Source: Cladorhizidae sp. MBARI D1340-BT2 (lineage: Eukaryota; Porifera; Demospongiae; Poecilosclerida; Cladorhizidae). Taken from it: a stretch of DNA of 64,000 bases. Below the pieces are notes generated by a model. It was not told where the DNA came from. It saw only the letters and a list, made by a program, of their open reading frames with translations, and made no database searches. Shown here in pieces: positions 1 through 9,120 of this stretch. Positions within the stretch are counted from its first letter, which is position 1, and the number at the start of each line of letters is the position of its first letter. The DNA lies in assembly GCA_028752905.1 (NCBI GenBank), contig JAQNBH010000013.1:23387477-23451476 (forward strand). Reading direction: 5' to 3'. Made by a program: the position numbers and the translations under genes.

Positions 1-21
1 TTATCTGTCTTTTGTACGTGC

Positions 22-38
22 CAAAATTTTGAGTACTC
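22..38. other. Two overlapping perfect palindromes, once per monomer
   Basis: CAAAATTTTG (22-31) and GAGTACTC (31-38) are both perfect palindromes sharing one base. They recur unchanged in the copies I read. A 10-bp and an 8-bp palindrome side by side may be a protein-binding or cruciform element, or chance in AT-rich DNA. Confidence 0.4.
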
Positions 39-66
39 TAAGTATTAGCAAGTTATGGTGATTTGA

Positions 67-138
67 AGTGGTAAGGTTTGCGATCTTTCCTGGCGTTTTC
101 CAGTTGCCAAAGCGGTGGCCTGCCAGTGAAAAACCACT
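67..138. other. Cluster of short inverted repeats (possible multi-stem structure), once per monomer
   Basis: AGTGGT at 67-72 is the reverse complement of ACCACT at 133-138. Nested between them are CTGG 90-93 with CCAG 100-103, and GCCA 106-109 with TGGC 116-119. AGTG 125-128 could instead pair with CACT 135-138. Stems are only 4-6 bp, so stability is doubtful. The pattern is the same in nearly all copies; offset 113 (C/T) falls in a loop. Any structural or functional role is inference. Confidence 0.35.
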
Positions 139-257
139 ACATTTATTGATAATCTGTTGACATGTTGCAGATAAGGGCCTTCTCTATCAGTTGACAAAAT
201 CTGGGACTTTGGTCTTGTTAATTAGGGCAGTTATGAATTGTACTCTTACTTGATGCT

Positions 258-430
258 AAACATGTTAGCTTCGTAGATTATCCACACTTCACTGAATAGA
301 CTTGATGTATAGCTATTAAGATAGGACTCTCTAAGTGCTCTCTCTTGATACCAAACATCCATATATTCTGCACACTTCACTGTAATGGACTTGCAAGATA
401 GGTATCTCTCAGTGTTCTCTATCTTGAGCT
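258..430 (+). repeat. Sub-repeat 1 (A1 258-352, B1 353-430)
   Basis: A1 contains TTAGCTTCGTAGATTATCC, the only A copy with CGTAGATTATCC; the other two have CATAGATTCTCC. B1 contains ATATATTCTGCACACTTCAC and ends in a TCTCTATCTTGAG junction to A2. Offset 328 (T or C) lies in A1 and is one of the main markers of monomer type. The A1/B1 junction shares 23 identical bases with the A2/B2 junction, which is where the 735-bp monomer recombined. Confidence 0.9.
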
Positions 431-599
431 AAACATGTTAGCTTCATAGATTCTCCACACTTCACTGAATAGACTTGATATAATTATAGCTCTAAAGGTA
501 GGCCTCTCCCTGTTCTCTCTCTTGATACCAAACATCCGTATATTCTGCATACATAGAATCACAAGATAGGTTTCTCTATGTGTTCTCTATCTAGATGCT
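431..599 (+). repeat. Sub-repeat 2 (A2 431-529, B2 530-599)
   Basis: A2 is the longest half (99 bp) and carries an insertion-like AATTATAG stretch and TCTAAAGGTAGGCC, in place of the TATTAAGATAGG of A1 and A3. B2 is the shortest (70 bp). Its CACACTTCACTG core has decayed to CATACATAGAATCAC with a net loss of about 8 bp. Offset 509 (C or T, CTCTCCCTG or CTCTCTCTG) and offset 593 (CTAGATG or CTTGATG) lie here and define several monomer types. Confidence 0.9.
501..524 (+). other. Pyrimidine-rich run at the end of half-unit A2 (representative)
   Basis: From 503 the plus strand is almost entirely C and T up to the TTG at 522-524, broken by a single G (CCTCTCCCTG, then TTCTCTCTC). Related CT-rich runs close the other half-units, so each monomer has several. 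All lie on the same strand, giving the array a strong strand asymmetry. Confidence 0.6.
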
Positions 600-782
600 A
601 AACAGGTTAGCTTCATAGATTCTCCACACTTCACTGTATAAACTTGATATATAGCTATTAAGATAGGTCTCTCCCTGTGCTCTCTGTTGATATCAAACAT
701 CCATAATATTCTGCACACTTCACTGTAATGGACTTGATATTATTCGAATGATAGGTTTCATTATGTGTTCTCTATCTTGATA
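600..782 (+). repeat. Sub-repeat 3 (A3 600-694, B3 695-782)
   Basis: A3 starts with AAACAGGTTAGC, where A1 and A2 have AAACATGTTAGC. The A3/B3 junction forms a 10-bp palindrome TTGATATCAA at 687-696. B3 carries GATTCGAATG at 741-750 (TATTCGAATG in monomers 1 and 6) and runs into the single-copy module after TCTTGATATTTGCCC. Confidence 0.9.
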
Positions 783-1166
783 TTTGCCCTAATTTGGTCG
801 ATATGTTTCTCATTTTCCCCCCAAAAATCTTGTTATTTTGCCGTAAAGCTAATAACTTTTCTACACTTTACCCAAAAAAGATAATTTTTATATCACCGGA
901 TAGCCCTTCTAATTATCTGTCTTTTGTACGTGCCAAAATTTTGAGTACTCTAAGTATTAGCAAGTTATGGTGATTTGAAGTGGTAAGGTTTGCGATCTTT
1001 CCTGGCGTTTTCCAGTTGCCAAAGCGGTGGCCTGCCAGTGAAAAACCACTACATTTATTGATAATCTGTTGACATGTTGCAGATAAGGGCCTTCTCTATC
1101 AGTTGACAAAATCTGGGACTTTGGTCTTGTTAATTAGGGCAGTTATGAATTGTACTCTTACTTGAT
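783..1166 (+). repeat. Single-copy ~384-bp module of the monomer (representative junction of monomers 1 and 2)
   Basis: This stretch, offset 783 to offset 254 of the next copy, is not part of the threefold sub-repeat. It holds the T-C-A homopolymer tract, a second A-rich run (CCCAAAAAAGATAA), the CAAAATTTTG palindrome, a GC-richer patch with small dyads, and GTTAATTAGGGCAG. The variable sites 58, 59, 113, 792, 800, 811, 846, 851, 894, 896 and 900 are all here, so most monomer-type information sits in this module. No coding or RNA-gene signature is visible. Confidence 0.85.
813..827 (+). repeat. T-C-A homopolymer tract of constant 15-bp length (representative copy)
   Basis: The common form is T4C6A5. 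Other forms seen are T3C7A5 (monomers 27, 29, 36, 40, 59, 61, 62, 64, 66-68), T3C8A4 (5, 20, 69, 70), T4C5A6 (39) and T3C6A6 (56). In every variant form I checked the total is 15 bp, so the boundaries move but the length does not. Confidence 0.85.
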
Positions 1167-4100
1167 GCTAAACATGTTAGCTTCGTAGATTATCCACACT
1201 TCACTGAATAGACTTGATGTATAGCTATTAAGATAGGACTCTCTAAGTGCTCTCTCTTGATACCAAACATCCATATATTCTGCACACTTCACTGTAATGG
1301 ACTTGCAAGATAGGTATCTCTCAGTGTTCTCTATCTTGAGCTAAACATGTTAGCTTCATAGATTCTCCACACTTCACTGAATAGACTTGATATAATTATA
1401 GCTCTAAAGGTAGGCCTCTCCCTGTTCTCTCTCTTGATACCAAACATCCGTATATTCTGCATACATAGAATCACAAGATAGGTTTCTCTATGTGTTCTCT
1501 ATCTAGATGCTAAACAGGTTAGCTTCATAGATTCTCCACACTTCACTGTATAAACTTGATATATAGCTATTAAGATAGGTCTCTCCCTGTGCTCTCTGTT
1601 GATATCAAACATCCATAATATTCTGCACACTTCACTGTAATGGACTTGATATGATTCGAATGATAGGTTTCATTATGTGTTCTCTATCTTGATATTTGCC
1701 CTACTTTGGTCTATATGTTTCTAATTTTCCCCCCAAAAATCTTGTTATTTTGCCGTAAAGCTCATAACTTTTCTACACTTTACCCAAAAAAGATAATTTT
1801 TATATCACCGGATAGCCCTTCTAATTATCTGTCTTTTGTACGTGCCAAAATTTTGAGTACTCTAAGTATTAGCAAGTTATGGTGATTTGAAGTGGTAAGG
1901 TTTGCGATCTTTCCTGGCGTTTTCCAGTTGCCAAAGTGGTGGCCTGCCAGTGAAAAACCACTACATTTATTGATAATCTGTTGACATGTTGCAGATAAGG
2001 GCCTTCTCTATCAGTTGACAAAATCTGGGACTTTGGTCTTGTTAATTAGGGCAGTTATGAATTGTACTCTTACTTGATGCTAAACATGTTAGCTTCGTAG
2101 ATTATCCACACTTCACTGAATAGACTTGATGTATAGCTATTAAGATAGGACTCTCTAAGTGCTCTCTCTTGATACCAAACATCCATATATTCTGCACACT
2201 TCACTGTAATGGACTTGCAAGATAGGTATCTCTCAGTGTTCTCTATCTTGAGCTAAACATGTTAGCTTCATAGATTCTCCACACTTCACTGAATAGACTT
2301 GATATAATTATAGCTCTAAAGGTAGGCCTCTCCCTGTTCTCTCTCTTGATACCAAACATCCGTATATTCTGCATACATAGAATCACAAGATAGGTTTCTC
2401 TATGTGTTCTCTATCTAGATGCTAAACAGGTTAGCTTCATAGATTCTCCACACTTCACTGTATAAACTTGATATATAGCTATTAAGATAGGTCTCTCCCT
2501 GTGCTCTCTGTTGATATCAAACATCCATAATATTCTGCACACTTCACTGTAATGGACTTGATATGATTCGAATGATAGGTTTCATTATGTGTTCTCTATC
2601 TTGATATTTGCCCTAATTTGGTCGATATGTTTCTCATTTTCCCCCCAAAAATCTTGTTATTTTGCCGTAAAGCTAATAACTTTTCTACACTTTACCCAAA
2701 AAAGATAATTTTTATATCACCGGATAGCCCTTCTAATTATCTGTCTTTTGTACGTGCCAAAATTTTGAGTACTCTAAGTATTAGCAAGTTATGGTGATTT
2801 GAAGTGGTAAGGTTTGCGATCTTTCCTGGCGTTTTCCAGTTGCCAAAGCGGTGGCCTGCCAGTGAAAAACCACTACATTTATTGATAATCTGTTGACATG
2901 TTGCAGATAAGGGCCTTCTCTATCAGTTGACAAAATCTGGGACTTTGGTCTTGTTAATTAGGGCAGTTATGAATTGTACTCTTACTTGATGCTAAACATG
3001 TTAGCTTCGTAGATTATCCACACTTCACTGAATAGACTTGATGTATAGCTATTAAGATAGGACCCTCTAAGTGCTCTCTCTTGATACCAAACATCCATAT
3101 ATTCTGCACACTTCACTGTAATGGACTTGCAAGATAGGTATCTCTCAGTGTTCTCTATCTTGAGCTAAACATGTTAGCTTCATAGATTCTCCACACTTCA
3201 CTGAATAGACTTGATATAATTATAGCTCTAAAGGTAGGCCTCTCCCTGTTCTCTCTCTTGATACCAAACATCCGTATATTCTGCATACATAGAATCACAA
3301 GATAGGTTTCTCTATGTGTTCTCTATCTAGATGCTAAACAGGTTAGCTTCATAGATTCTCCACACTTCACTGTATAAACTTGATATATAGCTATTAAGAT
3401 AGGTCTCTCCCTGTGCTCTCTGTTGATATCAAACATCCATAATATTCTGCACACTTCACTGTAATGGACTTGATATGATTCGAATGATAGGTTTCATTAT
3501 GTGTTCTCTATCTTGATATTTGCCCTACTTTGGTCTATATGTTTCTAATTTTCCCCCCAAAAATCTTGTTATTTTGCCGTAAAGCTCATAACTTTTCTAC
3601 ACTTTACCCAAAAAAGATAATTTTTATATCACCGGATAGCCCTTCTAATTATCTGTCTTTTGTACGTGCCAAAATTTTGAGTACTCTAAGTATTAGCAAG
3701 TTATGGTGATTTGAAGTGGTAAGGTTTGCGATCTTTCCTGGCGTTTTCCAGTTGCCAAAGTGGTGGCCTGCCAGTGAAAAACCACTACATTTATTGATAA
3801 TCTGTTGACATGTTGCAGATAAGGGCCTTCTCTATCAGTTGACAAAATCTGGGACTTTGGTCTTGTTAATTAGGGCAGTTATGAATTGTACTCTTACTTG
3901 ATGCTAAACATGTTAGCTTCGTAGATTATCCACACTTCACTGAATAGACTTGATGTATAGCTATTAAGATAGGACTCTCTAAGTGCTCTCTCTTGATACC
4001 AAACATCCATATATTCTGCACACTTCACTGTAATGGACTTGCAAGATAGGTATCTCTCAGTGTTCTCTATCTTGAGCTAAACATGTTAGCTTCATAGATT

Positions 4101-4560
4101 CTCCACACTTCACTGAATAGACTTGATATAATTATAGCTCTAAAGGTAGGCCTCTCCCTGTTCTCTCTCTTGATACCAAACATCCGTATATTCTGCATAC
4201 ATAGAATCACAAGATAGGTTTCTCTATGTGTTCTCTATCTAGATGCTAAACAGGTTAGCTTCATAGATTCTCCACACTTCACTGTATAAACTTGATATAT
4301 AGCTATTAAGATAGGTCTCTCCCTGTGCTCTCTGTTGATATCAAACATCCATAATATTCTGCACACTTCACTGTAATGGACTTGATATGATTCGAATGAT
4401 AGGTTTCATTATGTGTTCTCTATCTTGATATTTGCCCTAATTTGGTCTATATGTTTCTCATTTCCCCCCCCAAAATCTTGTTATTTTGCCGTAAAGCTCA
4501 TAACTTTTCTACACTTTACCCAAAAAAGATAATTTTTATATCATCGGATAGCCCTTCTAA

Positions 4561-7500
4561 TTATCTGTCTTTTGTACGTGCCAAAATTTTGAGTACTCTA
4601 AGTATTAGCAAGTTATGGTGATTTGAAGTGGTAAGGTTTGCGATCTTTCCTGGCGTTTTCCAGTTGCCAAAGCGGTGGCCTGCCAGTGAAAAACCACTAC
4701 ATTTATTGATAATCTGTTGACATGTTGCAGATAAGGGCCTTCTCTATCAGTTGACAAAATCTGGGACTTTGGTCTTGTTAATTAGGGCAGTTATGAATTG
4801 TACTCTTACTTGATGCTAAACATGTTAGCTTCGTAGATTATCCACACTTCACTGAATAGACTTGATGTATAGCTATTAAGATAGGACTCTCTAAGTGCTC
4901 TCTCTTGATACCAAACATCCATATATTCTGCACACTTCACTGTAATGGACTTGCAAGATAGGTATCTCTCAGTGTTCTCTATCTTGAGCTAAACATGTTA
5001 GCTTCATAGATTCTCCACACTTCACTGAATAGACTTGATATAATTATAGCTCTAAAGGTAGGCCTCTCCCTGTTCTCTCTCTTGATACCAAACATCCGTA
5101 TATTCTGCATACATAGAATCACAAGATAGGTTTCTCTATGTGTTCTCTATCTAGATGCTAAACAGGTTAGCTTCATAGATTCTCCACACTTCACTGTATA
5201 AACTTGATATATAGCTATTAAGATAGGTCTCTCCCTGTGCTCTCTGTTGATATCAAACATCCATAATATTCTGCACACTTCACTGTAATGGACTTGATAT
5301 TATTCGAATGATAGGTTTCATTATGTGTTCTCTATCTTGATATTTGCCCTAATTTGGTCGATATGTTTCTCATTTTCCCCCCAAAAATCTTGTTATTTTG
5401 CCGTAAAGCTAATAACTTTTCTACACTTTACCCAAAAAAGATAATTTTTATATCACCGGATAGCCCTTCTAATTATCTGTCTTTTGTACGTGCCAAAATT
5501 TTGAGTACTCTAAGTATTAGCAAGTTATGGTGATTTGAAGTGGTAAGGTTTGCGATCTTTCCTGGCGTTTTCCAGTTGCCAAAGCGGTGGCCTGCCAGTG
5601 AAAAACCACTACATTTATTGATAATCTGTTGACATGTTGCAGATAAGGGCCTTCTCTATCAGTTGACAAAATCTGGGACTTTGGTCTTGTTAATTAGGGC
5701 AGTTATGAATTGTACTCTTACTTGATGCTAAACATGTTAGCTTCGTAGATTATCCACACTTCACTGAATAGACTTGATGTATAGCTATTAAGATAGGACT
5801 CTCTAAGTGCTCTCTCTTGATACCAAACATCCATATATTCTGCACACTTCACTGTAATGGACTTGCAAGATAGGTATCTCTCAGTGTTCTCTATCTTGAG
5901 CTAAACATGTTAGCTTCATAGATTCTCCACACTTCACTGAATAGACTTGATATAATTATAGCTCTAAAGGTAGGCCTCTCCCTGTTCTCTCTCTTGATAC
6001 CAAACATCCGTATATTCTGCATACATAGAATCACAAGATAGGTTTCTCTATGTGTTCTCTATCTAGATGCTAAACAGGTTAGCTTCATAGATTCTCCACA
6101 CTTCACTGTATAAACTTGATATATAGCTATTAAGATAGGTCTCTCCCTGTGCTCTCTGTTGATATCAAACATCCATAATATTCTGCACACTTCACTGTAA
6201 TGGACTTGATATGATTCGAATGATAGGTTTCATTATGTGTTCTCTATCTTGATATTTGCCCTACTTTGGTCTATATGTTTCTAATTTTCCCCCCAAAAAT
6301 CTTGTTATTTTGCCGTAAAGCTCATAACTTTTCTACACTTTACCCAAAAAAGATAATTTTTATATCACCGGATAGCCCTTCTAATTATCTGTCTTTTGTA
6401 CGTGCCAAAATTTTGAGTACTCTAAGTATTAGCAAGTTATGGTGATTTGAAGTGGTAAGGTTTGCGATCTTTCCTGGCGTTTTCCAGTTGCCAAAGTGGT
6501 GGCCTGCCAGTGAAAAACCACTACATTTATTGATAATCTGTTGACATGTTGCAGATAAGGGCCTTCTCTATCAGTTGACAAAATCTGGGACTTTGGTCTT
6601 GTTAATTAGGGCAGTTATGAATTGTACTCTTACTTGATGCTAAACATGTTAGCTTCGTAGATTATCCACACTTCACTGAATAGACTTGATGTATAGCTAT
6701 TAAGATAGGACTCTCTAAGTGCTCTCTCTTGATACCAAACATCCATATATTCTGCACACTTCACTGTAATGGACTTGCAAGATAGGTATCTCTCAGTGTT
6801 CTCTATCTTGAGCTAAACATGTTAGCTTCATAGATTCTCCACACTTCACTGAATAGACTTGATATAATTATAGCTCTAAAGGTAGGCCTCTCCCTGTTCT
6901 CTCTCTTGATACCAAACATCCGTATATTCTGCATACATAGAATCACAAGATAGGTTTCTCTATGTGTTCTCTATCTAGATGCTAAACAGGTTAGCTTCAT
7001 AGATTCTCCACACTTCACTGTATAAACTTGATATATAGCTATTAAGATAGGTCTCTCCCTGTGCTCTCTGTTGATATCAAACATCCATAATATTCTGCAC
7101 ACTTCACTGTAATGGACTTGATATGATTCGAATGATAGGTTTCATTATGTGTTCTCTATCTTGATATTTGCCCTAATTTGGTCGATATGTTTCTCATTTT
7201 CCCCCCAAAAATCTTGTTATTTTGCCGTAAAGCTAATAACTTTTCTACACTTTACCCAAAAAAGATAATTTTTATATCACCGGATAGCCCTTCTAATTAT
7301 CTGTCTTTTGTACGTGCCAAAATTTTGAGTACTCTAAGTATTAGCAAGTTATGGTGATTTGAAGTGGTAAGGTTTGCGATCTTTCCTGGCGTTTTCCAGT
7401 TGCCAAAGCGGTGGCCTGCCAGTGAAAAACCACTACATTTATTGATAATCTGTTGACATGTTGCAGATAAGGGCCTTCTCTATCAGTTGACAAAATCTGG

Positions 7501-9120
7501 GACTTTGGTCTTGTTAATTAGGGCAGTTATGAATTGTACTCTTACTTGATGCTAAACATGTTAGCTTCGTAGATTATCCACACTTCACTGAATAGACTTG
7601 ATGTATAGCTATTAAGATAGGACCCTCTAAGTGCTCTCTCTTGATACCAAACATCCATATATTCTGCACACTTCACTGTAATGGACTTGCAAGATAGGTA
7701 TCTCTCAGTGTTCTCTATCTTGAGCTAAACATGTTAGCTTCATAGATTCTCCACACTTCACTGAATAGACTTGATATAATTATAGCTCTAAAGGTAGGCC
7801 TCTCCCTGTTCTCTCTCTTGATACCAAACATCCGTATATTCTGCATACATAGAATCACAAGATAGGTTTCTCTATGTGTTCTCTATCTAGATGCTAAACA
7901 GGTTAGCTTCATAGATTCTCCACACTTCACTGTATAAACTTGATATATAGCTATTAAGATAGGTCTCTCCCTGTGCTCTCTGTTGATATCAAACATCCAT
8001 AATATTCTGCACACTTCACTGTAATGGACTTGATATGATTCGAATGATAGGTTTCATTATGTGTTCTCTATCTTGATATTTGCCCTACTTTGGTCTATAT
8101 GTTTCTAATTTTCCCCCCAAAAATCTTGTTATTTTGCCGTAAAGCTCATAACTTTTCTACACTTTACCCAAAAAAGATAATTTTTATATCACCGGATAGC
8201 CCTTCTAATTATCTGTCTTTTGTACGTGCCAAAATTTTGAGTACTCTAAGTATTAGCAAGTTATGGTGATTTGAAGTGGTAAGGTTTGCGATCTTTCCTG
8301 GCGTTTTCCAGTTGCCAAAGTGGTGGCCTGCCAGTGAAAAACCACTACATTTATTGATAATCTGTTGACATGTTGCAGATAAGGGCCTTCTCTATCAGTT
8401 GACAAAATCTGGGACTTTGGTCTTGTTAATTAGGGCAGTTATGAATTGTACTCTTACTTGATGCTAAACATGTTAGCTTCGTAGATTATCCACACTTCAC
8501 TGAATAGACTTGATGTATAGCTATTAAGATAGGACTCTCTAAGTGCTCTCTCTTGATACCAAACATCCATATATTCTGCACACTTCACTGTAATGGACTT
8601 GCAAGATAGGTATCTCTCAGTGTTCTCTATCTTGAGCTAAACATGTTAGCTTCATAGATTCTCCACACTTCACTGAATAGACTTGATATAATTATAGCTC
8701 TAAAGGTAGGCCTCTCCCTGTTCTCTCTCTTGATACCAAACATCCGTATATTCTGCATACATAGAATCACAAGATAGGTTTCTCTATGTGTTCTCTATCT
8801 AGATGCTAAACAGGTTAGCTTCATAGATTCTCCACACTTCACTGTATAAACTTGATATATAGCTATTAAGATAGGTCTCTCCCTGTGCTCTCTGTTGATA
8901 TCAAACATCCATAATATTCTGCACACTTCACTGTAATGGACTTGATATGATTCGAATGATAGGTTTCATTATGTGTTCTCTATCTTGATATTTGCCCTAA
9001 TTTGGTCTATATGTTTCTAATTTTCCCCCCAAAAATCTTGTTATTTTGCCGTAAAGCTCATAACTTTTCTACACTTTACCCAAAAAAGATAATTTTTATA
9101 TCACCGGTTAGCCCTTCTAA
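4561..9120 (+). repeat. Left higher-order repeat, copy 2 (monomers 6-10)
   Basis: I found no difference from copy 1 up to about 9018, where monomer 10 departs from monomer 5. Monomer 10 has 811A, tract T4C6A5, 896C and 900T, against 811C, T3C8A4, 896T and 900A. The last ~100 bp therefore come from another monomer type, which marks an exchange breakpoint near the end of the unit. Confidence 0.93.

Larger units (their letters stand above)
258..782 (+). repeat. Internal three-copy sub-repeat region of the monomer (representative copy)
   Basis: Within monomer 1, and at the same offsets in every full-length monomer, a degenerate sub-repeat occurs three times. The marker AAACAT (AAACAG in one) begins each half at 258, 353, 431, 530, 600 and 695. 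A-to-A spacing is 173 and 169 bp; B-to-B spacing is 177 and 165 bp. All six halves share a core reading roughly CACACTTCACTG, then GACTTGAT, GATAGG, a CT-rich run and TCTTGAT, with local loss in the second B half. This is direct sequence observation. That the monomer arose by capturing a short tandem array is inference. Confidence 0.93.
1..4560 (+). repeat. Left higher-order repeat, copy 1 (monomers 1-5)
   Basis: Five monomers with distinct allele sets. M1: 741T, 800G, 851A. M2: 792C, 811A. M3: 113T, 800G, 851A. M4: 328C, 792C, 811A. M5: 113T, tract T3C8A4, 896T. The following 4,560 bp repeats this order. Private alleles such as 741T recur exactly 4,560 bp away, so this is a real HOR and not chance ordering. 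Confidence 0.93.

Noticed and set aside
229..234. TTAGGG telomere-type motif
   Set aside because: It occurs once per monomer in AATTAGGGCAG and never in tandem, so it is chance.
740..751. Pol III box B-like GATTCGAATGA, as in a SINE
   Set aside because: Three of the ten fixed positions differ, and no convincing box A lies upstream at the right distance. There is no A-tail or target-site duplication.
739..757. CENP-B box-like ATTCGAATGATAGG
   Set aside because: TTCG and the central A fit the motif, but the required CGGG block reads GGTT. Only part of the core is present, so I do not call it. The minus strand and CTTCGTAGATTATCC fit no better.
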